58,005 nt of DNA, taken from NCBI GenBank assembly GCA_017459075.1, contig JAFUDQ010000015.1, positions 1 through 58,005 on the forward strand. The letters are read 5' to 3'. Below the pieces are notes generated by a model. The model saw only the letters and a program-made list of their open reading frames with translations. It ran no database searches and had not been told where the DNA came from. Of the stretch, positions 1 to 7,856 are shown in pieces; within the stretch, counting starts at the first letter, position 1; each line of letters opens with the position of its first letter. This stretch comes from Bacteroidales bacterium. Its GTDB lineage: Bacteria; Bacteroidota; Bacteroidia; Bacteroidales; UBA932. A program made the position numbers and the translations under genes.

Positions 1-44
1 AGGTTCTCGCCCATCGGCTTGCGGTATATTGTAGTTTTCTGCAT
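1..44 (-). CDS. 5' end of a truncated minus-strand gene
   Basis: Reading the minus strand from an ATG at 44 gives an open frame (starting MQKTTIYRKPMGEN) that runs off the window edge. Only 14-15 codons are present, so the family cannot be named. Support comes from a good Bacteroidota promoter about 20 bases upstream (66-96, minus strand). The gene is divergent from the fimbrial operon that starts at 157. Confidence 0.45.
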   Translation of the reverse strand, partial: MQKTTIYRKPMGEN

Positions 45-65
45 GATTCTGTATGATTTCTACTA

Positions 66-96
66 CAAAGGAACGACTTTTTACTGAAATATCAAA
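66..96 (-). promoter_or_regulatory. Bacteroidota promoter firing leftwards
   Basis: On the minus strand TTTG (96-93) is followed after 19 bases by TTCCTTTG (73-66), close to the TTTG / TAnnTTTG consensus. It would serve the minus-strand gene starting at 44. No matching -7 box faces the fimbrial operon at 157. Confidence 0.5.
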
Positions 97-156
97 GTAA
101 ATCTCTAATTGTTAACAAGTTAATTTATAGAACATCCCTAAAACGTTAATACAGTC

Positions 157-1402
157 GTGTTATCGCTGGTTGTCAATATGATTCTCCTTCTGTCGGAAGG
201 AGCGTTCGCTGTTGAATCATTACCTGATACAACAGCGGTTGTAAGCGTGCACAGAATGTATTTCCCCGTTAACAGCTCGCTTCTGAGCGACGATTACCTT
301 ACAAATCGTAACGATGCAGCTGTCCTTGCAGATTATATCGGTGGACTTGATTTTGAGCGGATTGACTCTGTTCTGGTGACAGCTTATGCATCCCCCGAAG
401 GCCCTTATCAGCGCAATATGAAACTCAGTCAGGAACGATCCACCGCGTTTGAAGCCCTTGTTCCTCGCTATTTTTCTTCGTTGGGGGGGTAAACTAAAAG
501 TAAAACCCGGAGGGGAGGCCTGGGCTCCGCTACGCGACCGGGTGGAATCCGACACGCTGCTTTCGCCTTCAGCCAAAAGCAGGATTCTCAGCATCCTTGA
601 CAATCCATCCACCAGCACAGAAACCAAGAAATGGCGTCTGCGGCACAGACTGGGAAATGACCTCTGGAAAGACCTCCTGAGCCGGCATTTCCGCTATCTG
701 CGCTGTTTTGAAATAAGAATATTCTATTCACCGGCAACAAAGGAAGAAGTTATCCCCACCGAAAAATTGTCGGAGGAAAAACCGGATACTACTACCGTAT
801 CCATCGTCCCAACAGCTCCTGTTCAACCCGTAAAAGTCTCTTGGGAAGAGATTGAGCGCGTGCCTATCCTGGCCGCCGGAACCAATCTCCTCTCAGATCT
901 TGCGCTTTCTCCTACTCTCTTTATTGATTATCCAATCGGCAAAAAATGGAGCATTTGGGGCGAATATACATTCCCATGGTGGCTTACGCCCGGAAATGAC
1001 CGAGCATGGCAAATTCTGAAATGGGACATCGGCCCTCGCTACTGGTTCAACTCCGGCAGGGAAGATGAACCCATGGACGTGCTCCTGGGACATTACCTTG
1101 CCCTTGACCTTGCGGCAGGTTATTATGACATTGAGCCGCACCATAAGGGGTATCAGGGCGAGTTCCAGACAGCCGGACTGGAATATGGCTACGCCTGGCG
1201 CATCTGGGACAACTGGCGCCTGGAAGCCTTCGTAGGCGTAGGCTGGATGGGCACTCATTACCGCTATTACGAGGCCAATGAGGGCGACGTAAAACTGTAT
1301 TACAAGCACAATGGCAACTTCACATGGTTCGGCCCAACCCGTCTTGGCATCAACCTGAAGTATGTCTTTCACAAGAAAAGGAGGATTGTGCACTATGAGT
1401 AA
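157..1402 (+). pseudogene. OmpA-like/DUF3575 fimbrial-locus protein, frameshifted (locus A)
   Basis: Two overlapping frames together encode one protein of about 414 residues related to the intact gene at 31653-33110. The first part (157-489) carries the OmpA-like segment with ASPEGPYQRNMKLSQERS. The second (from about 488) carries the DUF3575-like beta-barrel part with WSIWGEYTFPWW and a C-terminal WFGPTRLGINLKYVF. The break lies in a run of seven G (483-489): seven give TAA at 490, six would read straight through. The start is uncertain; GTG 157 follows an in-frame stop closely, and the leader (MLSLVVNMILLLSEGAFA) has no positive charge, so the true 5' end may be lost. It is followed with an 8-base overlap by a DUF5119 gene. 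Sequencing error, decay and slipped-strand phase variation are all possible. Confidence 0.75.
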
Positions 1403-2423
1403 GAGGTTAAAATACACCCTGCTTGCCATGGGTCTGGCTATGCTCCTCCCGCTTTCCTGCATCCGGCGCCCGCTGTGGTACCCTGACCAGGACCTTTCCG
1501 TCATTGTGAAGGTGCTCTGGCAGGTAGACGTCTACCCCGAAGGAATCAAGCCCAGCGGTATCACGCTCTACTTCTTCCGTGACGGAGAGTTCGTGAAGAA
1601 GGAAACTACTGCCAACGTCGATTCCTGCGCCGTGCAGTTGGAGCCGGGCCGATATCGCCTTTTCATGATTTCGCAGAGCGAAGAGGAATTCGGCCGCATG
1701 GAGTTCGCGAATATGACGGACTTCGACCGTGCCAGCGTGAGCGTTGCGGAGACCGAGACCAAGTGGTATACCCGTGCGGATGATGAGAATCTGATTACGA
1801 ATCCGGAGCCGATGGTGGCGGGTGTTTCAGATTGGTTCGAGGTTAGCGACTCCTACTTCCAGACTAAGGCTAAGGCCGATGTCAAATACTATACGATTCG
1901 TGTGCCGGTGTATCCGCAGAGCATCGTTTCGCAATATTGGGTGACAATTTATTCGGCCAATGCCGATGTCCTGCGGTCTGTCCGTGCCAGCACTTCCGGT
2001 ATGGCCCGGACCTTCGAGCTGACCCATGACCGCACTGCTGCCGATGAGGCGACGCAGTTCATTACGGAGTGGTCGCTGACTATGGATGACCCTTTGACGA
2101 GGGTGGGCCACTTGGACGGGAAGATTACCACCTTCGGCTTCCCGAATGGCGAGCTCCCCAGCCCGCAGCGTGATTCTACGCTGAATGTGAGTGTGCTGCT
2201 GGTCGATGGTAAGACGATTGAGGATTATGTGTTCAATGTTGGCGACAAGATTACTGGCGGCACTCCTCCTACCGGCTTCCGTGCGTTGTACAGGCTGATT
2301 TTTGGTAGTGTTGAGGCGCCGACGATTCATCCTCCGGATGTGTCTCCCGGCGACGGTGCCAGTGGTTTTGATGCGACTGTCGATGACTGGGGCGATGGCG
2401 GCGATATTGATGTGAATATGTAA
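1395..2423 (+). CDS. DUF5119-type fimbrial lipoprotein (FimB/Mfa2-like), locus A
   Basis: This 342-residue protein begins with a lipoprotein signal peptide (MSKRLKYTLLAMGLAMLLPLSC), placing the lipidated Cys at residue 22, followed by IRRPLWYP, typical of the DUF5119 family found in Bacteroidales fimbrial operons. It ends TVDDWGDGGDIDVNM, a tail style shared with the locus B paralogue at 33107. ATG 1395 is preferred over earlier in-frame starts because it begins the signal peptide and overlaps the preceding stop (1400-1402), so the two genes are translationally coupled. By analogy with FimB/Mfa2 it is probably an outer-membrane anchor or assembly subunit, which is an inference. The frame is intact although both neighbours are broken. 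Confidence 0.8.
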   Translation: MSKRLKYTLLAMGLAMLLPLSCIRRPLWYPDQDLSVIVKVLWQVDVYPEGIKPSGITLYFFRDGEFVKKETTANVDSCAVQLEPGRYRLFMISQSEEEFGRMEFANMTDFDRASVSVAETETKWYTRADDENLITNPEPMVAGVSDWFEVSDSYFQTKAKADVKYYTIRVPVYPQSIVSQYWVTIYSANADVLRSVRASTSGMARTFELTHDRTAADEATQFITEWSLTMDDPLTRVGHLDGKITTFGFPNGELPSPQRDSTLNVSVLLVDGKTIEDYVFNVGDKITGGTPPTGFRALYRLIFGSVEAPTIHPPDVSPGDGASGFDATVDDWGDGGDIDVNM

Positions 2424-2466
2424 GTTATTAAAAAACAATATATTAATTCTTTAAAATCATTTTATT

Positions 2467-2685
2467 ATGAGAAAACTTCTTTTATTTGCTGCTTCGGCGG
2501 CTGCCGTTCTGAGCGCTTGCTCCAAGAACGAAGTTCATCAGGCGCCGCCTACAAGCGATGCCGTTTCATTTGGTGTGTATGTACCGCAGACCAAGGCTGG
2601 TAGAGCAGGCCAGACTACAACTGCATCCATTCAGCTTGCTGAAGGCTCAGGAGGTGGATTTGGTGTCTTTGCTTATTACATGATA
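2467..2685 (+). pseudogene. Truncated fimbrillin (major subunit) of locus A
   Basis: The start at 2467, 43 bases after the DUF5119 stop, opens a fimbrillin lipoprotein: signal peptide MRKLLLFAASAAAVLSAC with Cys at residue 18, SKNE, the processing-region motif QTKAG, then SGGGFGVFAYY. Similarity to fimbrillins stops near residue 71 (base 2679). From there the same frame runs on to 3204 only because it reads antisense through the convergent PAP2 gene. The remaining roughly 300 codons expected for a fimbrillin are absent, so this is the left part of a recombination breakpoint at about 2680-2690. The expression signals and lipobox remain while the variable body is gone. Confidence 0.75.
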
Positions 2686-3660
2686 GGATGTTCCAGAAGT
2701 AGTGCTCTTTTTGAATATCCTGTTCAAAAGAAGGTAAACAAGAGGGGCGGTGATGAAGCCGGCAATTACGTCAATTACGTAGTGGGCGCGGATGAAAATA
2801 GTTGCGCAGCAAAGGAAAACCCAGAGGGGAGTGAGCACAGCCAAAAGCCCTTTGCTGCGGGCTTTTACAGCCATGACCATAAGAATTGTACTGACTCCCA
2901 CATGGCTGCTGGGGAAAGAGGCCACTGGGCGCTCCCCGCTGTCGCGAACGACAGCGAGGGTTTTATAGAAGAACCCCTCCTTCCATCCCGGTGGCTCAAG
3001 CATATCTATATTGCTGTTAAACCAGTCACCCACGGGGCGGAAATCCCCTGCGTATGCAGCATCCAGGCCAATGGCGTTAAAGTAATACTGCGGGCCGGCC
3101 ACGGGCAGGAACATGAATACCAGATAATAGGTAAAAAAGGCCCCCAGAATAATTGTAGCGCATTTTTCAAAGCCGGCCGGGCGGGCAATGAAATAATAAA
3201 TTAGCACAAGCGCAATCATGGGGAAGTAGAAGAAATATCCCATGTAAAAGCACTCGCTAAGGAATTTGGAAGTGCAAACCTCAGAGAAAAGAAGGGCCGG
3301 CTGGCAACCGAAGATATGCTGCTCCAGAACCGCGAAAGGGTAGTCGGCATTAGGAAAAATCCTGCAAATCCCGTACAAGTCCGGATACCAGAAAGCCAGC
3401 AGGCCAACCTGAACAGCTACGCGAAGCATCAAGGTTAACTTGACGGGAAACCTTCTGTAAAGATAAAACCCGCAGCCAACAACTGCAAGGGCCCCGGCAC
3501 GAAGCAGAATCATCTGTGCAATATCGGTCATCCGGGAACCGAAGATTAGCATTACTATAGATGTGAACGCAACGTAACCAACTGTAAGCCATTCAATTGG
3601 CAACAGCTCCTGACGTGGCGCCTCACTCTTCAGCAAAAAATCTTTAAGGCTCTTGAGCAT
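2647..3660 (-). CDS. PAP2/AUR1-like membrane phosphatase or phosphotransferase
   Basis: This 337-residue polytopic membrane protein has the PAP2 motifs SFPSSHVG (248-255) and RAHYVIDVIAG (291-301), whose histidines and aspartate form the acid phosphatase/phosphotransferase site. The layout resembles the AUR1-type inositol phosphorylceramide synthases that Bacteroides carry near a CDP-alcohol phosphatidyltransferase, and such a gene sits at the head of this operon. It is the last of six co-directional genes, 26 bases after the SDR. Its last ~19 residues (2650-2706) are low-complexity and partly antisense to the truncated fimbrillin, so its native C-terminus was probably replaced at the breakpoint. 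Plain lipid-phosphate phosphatase activity is the alternative. Confidence 0.75.
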   Translation of the reverse strand: MLKSLKDFLLKSEAPRQELLPIEWLTVGYVAFTSIVMLIFGSRMTDIAQMILLRAGALAVVGCGFYLYRRFPVKLTLMLRVAVQVGLLAFWYPDLYGICRIFPNADYPFAVLEQHIFGCQPALLFSEVCTSKFLSECFYMGYFFYFPMIALVLIYYFIARPAGFEKCATIILGAFFTYYLVFMFLPVAGPQYYFNAIGLDAAYAGDFRPVGDWFNSNIDMLEPPGWKEGFFYKTLAVVRDSGERPVASFPSSHVGVSTILMVMAVKARSKGLLAVLTPLWVFLCCATIFIRAHYVIDVIAGFITAPLVYLLLNRIFKKSTTSGTSYHVISKDTKSTS

Positions 3661-3686
3661 AAGTCTCTCAGGCTAGATGAATAGTT

Positions 3687-4496
3687 TTAACAGTACAGTT
3701 TCCCTACAAGCCACATTATCATTTTGGTAGGCAGAAGCTTGGCCAGAACCTCAATCGCCCTGTAGTCAAAGCGGGGTGTTACGTTAAGGCGCATCTTCCT
3801 CTTTTTCAGCTGTTTATAAATGGCTTTGGCAATCTTCTCCGGCGGCATGCCGTTTTGCTCGTCCTTCTCCATCTTGGCCACAGAACGCTTCATAGTGTCG
3901 GTGTACGCACCGTCGTATGCCTTAGCCGTATATTTACGGGCAGATGTGAAACCGGTCTTTGTATCTCCCGGCTGCACGCTGCAACACTGGATGCCGAAAG
4001 GCTTAACCTCCAGCGACAAGGCTTTTGTAAGCATCAGCAAGGCCGCTTTAACGGAAGAATAATAGGCCTGGAAGGGGATAGGGATGAAGGCTGCAACGGA
4101 AGTGACCGTGATGATTTTTCCAAAGCCCTGCTGCCTGAAAACGGGCAGGCAGGCGTCAATAGTCTTCACGCTGCCAAAATAGCAGGTCTCAAACTGATAG
4201 CGGGCCTCCTCTATGGAAGTATCTTCCACCGCACCGGCGATTCCGTTTCCTGCATTGCAGATTACGGCGTCAAGATGGCCTTCAAGACTGATGATGTGTG
4301 AAACCGTCTCCTTCACAGCCTCTTCGCTGTTAACGTCCATCACCAGTGGCACAATGTTGTCATTTTCCGGAGCCTTGCCGCTTCTGGAGGTAGCATAAAC
4401 CTTGATACCCTTGTCTGCCAGCATAGCTGCCGTTGCGGCGCCGATTCCGCTGCTGCCTCCGGTAAGAAGAACCACGGTGCATTGTTTCTTAGCCAT
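3687..4496 (-). CDS. Short-chain dehydrogenase/reductase
   Basis: This 269-residue classical SDR has the Rossmann motif TGGSSGIG (12-19), the NAG motif at 81-83, a catalytic Ser near 133 and the Y146-SSV-K150 pair. The C-terminus is hydrophobic, suggesting membrane association. The overall form resembles 3-ketodihydrosphingosine reductases, which make the sphinganine base of Bacteroidota sphingolipids; neighbouring lipid genes fit that, but SDR substrates cannot be read from sequence. It lies 13 bases downstream of the BaiN-type flavoprotein and 26 bases upstream of the PAP2 gene in the same operon. Confidence 0.75.
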   Translation of the reverse strand: MAKKQCTVVLLTGGSSGIGAATAAMLADKGIKVYATSRSGKAPENDNIVPLVMDVNSEEAVKETVSHIISLEGHLDAVICNAGNGIAGAVEDTSIEEARYQFETCYFGSVKTIDACLPVFRQQGFGKIITVTSVAAFIPIPFQAYYSSVKAALLMLTKALSLEVKPFGIQCCSVQPGDTKTGFTSARKYTAKAYDGAYTDTMKRSVAKMEKDEQNGMPPEKIAKAIYKQLKKRKMRLNVTPRFDYRAIEVLAKLLPTKMIMWLVGKLYC

Positions 4497-4509
4497 ATCC
4501 TTATCTTAA

Positions 4510-5748
4510 TTATTTGTTATTCAATTTATTGCCGATGCTGCCGGCAACCGTAAACCCAGTAGTCCAGGCTGCCTGCAGGTTGAATCCGCCGGTTATGGCG
4601 TCAATATCCAATACCTCGCCGGCAAAATACAGCCCTGCGTACCGCCTGCTCTCCAGCGATGCCGGAAAGACCTCTCCAAGAGCGACCCCGCCGCAGGTTA
4701 CAAACTCCTCCTTGAAGCGGGCCCTGCCTGTAACAGGGTAGCAGTCACTAAGAAGGGCGGAACACAATCTGCCTGTCTGCCTGGAACTTAGCTGTGCAAA
4801 TTTAGTATTTTCTTTTATACTTGCCTTATCTAAAATGAATTTCCATAGCCGGGAACTTAATTTTTCCGGGTGCAGGGCCGATATCTGCCGCTCAGGAGAT
4901 GCAACTGACTGTCTTTCAATCCAGGAGCGGATATCCTGCTCGCTGCTCCCGTGCATCCAGTTTACAGCCACGGTACCCTTGTAGCCGTTTTCAGACAGGA
5001 CCCTTGCCCCATGGGAAGACAGCTTGAGAACCGCCGGCCCGCTGAAGCCCCAGTCAGTTATAAGAAGGGGCCCTTCTGCGCTTAATTTGGTGCCTTGCAG
5101 GCTGATGGAGGCATCCTTCACCACCGTGCCGGCAAGGCCGGTAACTGGCGAATCGGTCTTAATGGTAAAAAGGGAGGGCACGGGTTTAACCAGTTCTATA
5201 TCAAGGCCTTGGAATAGTTCCTGCATCCTGGCGGAAGAGAGGCCCCCGATAGTTACAACTACGGCATCGGCCCTGAAAGAAGGTCTTCCTTCAAAATGAA
5301 GGATGAAACCGCCGTAAGGCAAGGGCTCGATGCTTCGCACCGGAGCTTCCGTTTCAACGGATACGCCGCCTCGCCTCAGGCAGGAGAGCAGGGTCCCCAC
5401 TATCTGCATCGCATCCTGGGATTTTGGAAAAACGCACTCATCGTCCTGAAGGACAAGGTCAACGCCGTGGGCGGTGAACCAGTCGCAGGCATCGGTGTTT
5501 GAAAAACCGGCCAGAAGACGCTTCATAAGGCGTGCTCCTCGGGGATATGCCTTCTGGGTGGAAATGCCTCTGAATGAATTGGTTAGATTGCATCTGCCGC
5601 CACCCGTCACCGCAACTTTTGCAAGCGGACGCCGTCCTGCTTCAAATACAGTTATCCCGGCGTCTGTGCCGCGCTCGGCCAGAACAGCTCCGCAAAAACA
5701 GCCGGCCGCCCCTGCCCCTATAATGGCAATTTCCGGCCTCCGGCTCAT
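4510..5748 (-). CDS. BaiN/RdsA-type (HI0933 family) FAD-dependent oxidoreductase
   Basis: This 412-residue flavoprotein opens with the dinucleotide-binding motif IGAGAAG (10-16) and has the family's GGGRCNLTN and a C-terminal GEVLDIDAITGGFNLQAAW segment that completes the FAD site. HI0933 proteins are widespread and mostly uncharacterised; BaiN acts on bile-acid intermediates in clostridia, which is not evidence for that reaction here. Its ATG overlaps the acyltransferase stop by four bases (ATGA), so it is translated with the lipid operon. Confidence 0.8.
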   Translation of the reverse strand: MSRRPEIAIIGAGAAGCFCGAVLAERGTDAGITVFEAGRRPLAKVAVTGGGRCNLTNSFRGISTQKAYPRGARLMKRLLAGFSNTDACDWFTAHGVDLVLQDDECVFPKSQDAMQIVGTLLSCLRRGGVSVETEAPVRSIEPLPYGGFILHFEGRPSFRADAVVVTIGGLSSARMQELFQGLDIELVKPVPSLFTIKTDSPVTGLAGTVVKDASISLQGTKLSAEGPLLITDWGFSGPAVLKLSSHGARVLSENGYKGTVAVNWMHGSSEQDIRSWIERQSVASPERQISALHPEKLSSRLWKFILDKASIKENTKFAQLSSRQTGRLCSALLSDCYPVTGRARFKEEFVTCGGVALGEVFPASLESRRYAGLYFAGEVLDIDAITGGFNLQAAWTTGFTVAGSIGNKLNNK

Positions 5749-6605
5749 AATGAAATATCGTTTCTGAATTCAAATTTATCAGGGATCGGCATATTGTAAA
5801 CCTTGCCCCTTAGCATGTCGCTCAGCTCCTGGATGTCTTTGCAGGCCTTCTGCTCCTCTACGGAAACGGGTTCGCCAATAATCAGCCTGACTCTCTTGCC
5901 GCCCTTGTTGATAACTTCCTTGGGAAGGCGCATGGCGCGAAGCGTGTGGCTGAGCTTCCCGAGTCTGTAGAAGGTATTGGAATTCCTGTCCAGGAAACGT
6001 ACCGGGAGCACGGGAACTGAGGCCTTTTTGATTACCTTGATAATAGCCTCCTGCCACGGCCTGTCAAAGACCTGGCCGGACTTCTTGTCAAGGTTGGAGG
6101 TGGCTCCTGCCGGGAAGACTCCCAGCGGCAGGCCGCTCCTGACCTGGTCCAGCGCCTGCTTTATACCCTGAATGCTTACTGCCGACGCCGCCTTGCGCTC
6201 CTTACCCGTAGGGGTTACGTTTATGAAGCTGGGAGACATGTATTCCAGTATGGAAATAAACTGGTTTACAATTATCTTGAATCCTGCCCTTGCGTGCCCC
6301 ACCAAATCTACCAGGATGATGCCGTCAAGGCCTCCGTAGGGATGGTTGCTTACAACGATGAAGGGCCCGTCAGGGAAATCCGTCAGGTTCCTGAGCCCTG
6401 CTACCTGATAGTTGACCCCAAGCACGGAACACACATTGCGGGCAAAATCCGGCCCTCGGGAACCATCGGCCCCGCTGGCTTCATAAACCTCTATGAATCT
6501 GTTCAGGGAAAGGGCCTTCTTCATGATTTTGGCGGTGAAGCGCCCAATCGGCTTCCCGAAGAAGGGGTGCATTTCCTGCAGCTGCTTATTGTCCAGAAGT
6601 GGCAT
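5745..6605 (-). CDS. Lysophospholipid/glycine-lipid type acyltransferase
   Basis: This protein of about 286 residues carries the PlsC-type motif SNHPYGGLDG, the 'NHPxGGLDG' variant seen in hemolysin-like and lipid O-acyltransferases of Bacteroidota such as the GlsA class, and a later FPAG motif. It would transfer an acyl chain to a lyso-lipid at the inner membrane. ATG 6605 is chosen because the homologous region begins MPLLDNKQLQEMHPFFGKP; the upstream in-frame extension overlaps GtrA and is arginine-rich. It overlaps the end of GtrA by 20 bases and the next gene by four. Exact acceptor is unknown. Confidence 0.75.
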   Translation of the reverse strand: MPLLDNKQLQEMHPFFGKPIGRFTAKIMKKALSLNRFIEVYEASGADGSRGPDFARNVCSVLGVNYQVAGLRNLTDFPDGPFIVVSNHPYGGLDGIILVDLVGHARAGFKIIVNQFISILEYMSPSFINVTPTGKERKAASAVSIQGIKQALDQVRSGLPLGVFPAGATSNLDKKSGQVFDRPWQEAIIKVIKKASVPVLPVRFLDRNSNTFYRLGKLSHTLRAMRLPKEVINKGGKRVRLIIGEPVSVEEQKACKDIQELSDMLRGKVYNMPIPDKFEFRNDISL

Positions 6606-7068
6606 CGTCCTGTTCCTCCTTAGGTTCTTCCTGAATCGGCGTCTTCTTGCGGAAGACCACCCACTCGTTAAGTGCAAAGTTAATTCCTCCCGATATGCAC
6701 AGGGCTGGTATCTTGCATATTAGCACATCCCATCCGAACCACCAGCTGAATAGCAGGATGGCTCCCTGCTGGATGAAATAACCGCCTGTGGAAGACAGGT
6801 TATACCCCAGGTAATGCCTGAAGAAAGACTTTACCGAACGCTGCGAAATCCTGTCCCGCCATACAAAAAAGTATGCGCAGGCAAAGTTCGCCAGCACGGC
6901 GCATTCAAATGAAATCAGGTTGGAGAAAATAAACTGTCCGGCGTAGGTGCCGTTAAGTACAAAACGAGAGAAAATCCAGAGCACAACCATATCCACCACA
7001 AAACCGGCAAGGGTTGATGTGGAGAAGGCTATGATGCGGATAATCAGCTGTTTGTACTTATTCAACAT
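6586..7068 (-). CDS. GtrA-family membrane protein
   Basis: This 160-residue protein has four predicted membrane helices and the GtrA fold features: a first helix ending in FVVDMVVLW, a central YFFVWRDR loop and a final helix before WVVFRKK. GtrA proteins are thought to move polyprenyl-linked sugars across the inner membrane. The charged C-terminal tail (EEPKEEQDD) is cytoplasmic. It overlaps the preceding CDP-alcohol transferase by 11 bases, so it may assist in moving or modifying a lipid headgroup made by the operon; that link is an inference. Confidence 0.8.
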   Translation of the reverse strand: MLNKYKQLIIRIIAFSTSTLAGFVVDMVVLWIFSRFVLNGTYAGQFIFSNLISFECAVLANFACAYFFVWRDRISQRSVKSFFRHYLGYNLSSTGGYFIQQGAILLFSWWFGWDVLICKIPALCISGGINFALNEWVVFRKKTPIQEEPKEEQDDATSGQ

Positions 7069-7759
7069 TCTTCTTCAGGGGGTCTGCTTTGGCATACTCG
7101 CGGCCGTCTTTAATAAGGCTGCCAAGGTATGCAATCATAATACCGGCGAAGAGGAAAATTCCTACGAAGTCAAGCACTGAGAATACGTAAACATCGTTGA
7201 AGGCGTTTACTTCAAGACGATATTCCCTGAGCCAGGGGATGAAGAACCAGAGCGTGTTCACGATAATCATGATAACCCTGAGTTCTGTGGGCCCCATCTT
7301 TCCGTAGGTCAGTTTGAATTCACCCTTCAGATGTGCGCTGATATAAACGTAAACGCTAATGAGCAAATATGCCACGAGGCAGAGGATTGCTATGTCAAAC
7401 TGCATGAAAGGGGACATTCCTATACCGATAATCATGAAGGACTCATTGATGCAGTCTACGGTATGGTCGATGAAGAAACCGTAAATAGGCCTCTGCTGCT
7501 TGCGTACGCGGGCCAGAGTGCCGTCCAGGGAGTCTCCGTACCAGTTGAGAATCCATCCTGCGGTTGCGAGCCAGAGGAAGGCCGGATTTGCAGAAAGGGC
7601 GTAGCCTACGGCGATAACAACGGCTCCGAGGAAGCCGATGAACGTGAGCGTGTCCGATGTCATCCATTTTGGCTGCCTTTCTGCCAGCCATATGAGGGCT
7701 TTCTTCTCTGCAGCATTAAGAAGTGATGTTTGTATTCTTACTGATTGTTCTTTTGCCAT
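7058..7759 (-). CDS. CDP-alcohol phosphatidyltransferase
   Basis: This membrane enzyme of 233 residues has the complete family signature: D76, D79, G80, A83, R84, G94, D98 and D102, spaced D-x2-DG-x2-AR-x9-G-x3-D-x3-D. The family displaces CMP from a CDP-lipid or CDP-alcohol to make a phosphodiester lipid. With the AUR1-like PAP2 gene in the same operon, a role like phosphatidylinositol-phosphate synthase is attractive, but no inositol-phosphate synthase gene is in the window. ATG 7759 (MAKEQS) is preferred over an upstream in-frame ATG at 7795 because the latter lies inside the promoter. It heads a six-gene operon. Confidence 0.85.
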   Translation of the reverse strand: MAKEQSVRIQTSLLNAAEKKALIWLAERQPKWMTSDTLTFIGFLGAVVIAVGYALSANPAFLWLATAGWILNWYGDSLDGTLARVRKQQRPIYGFFIDHTVDCINESFMIIGIGMSPFMQFDIAILCLVAYLLISVYVYISAHLKGEFKLTYGKMGPTELRVIMIIVNTLWFFIPWLREYRLEVNAFNDVYVFSVLDFVGIFLFAGIMIAYLGSLIKDGREYAKADPLKKNVE

Positions 7760-7792
7760 ATCCTTAGTTTTAAATGTTATATTCTCAAAAGG

Positions 7793-7800
7793 CAAATTTA
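7793..7800 (-). promoter_or_regulatory. -7 box of the lipid operon
   Basis: The minus strand reads TAAATTTG here, a perfect TAnnTTTG match 34 bases upstream of the ATG at 7759. No convincing -33 TTTG was seen. It stands back to back with the fprA promoter. Confidence 0.5.
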
Positions 7801-7815
7801 ATAAAACTTTTTAAT

Positions 7816-7823
7816 TATATTTG
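7816..7823 (+). promoter_or_regulatory. -7 box of the flavodiiron gene
   Basis: TATATTTG matches TAnnTTTG and lies 33 bases before the ATG at 7857, in the divergent intergenic region. Confidence 0.5.
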
Positions 7824-7856
7824 CATTATCAGTATAAGAAATAGATTTTAACACTT

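Noticed and set aside
2686-3204. Right part of the 245-codon frame beginning as a fimbrillin
   Set aside because: It runs antisense through the PAP2 gene, which shows clear active-site motifs; only the first ~71 codons are fimbrillin.
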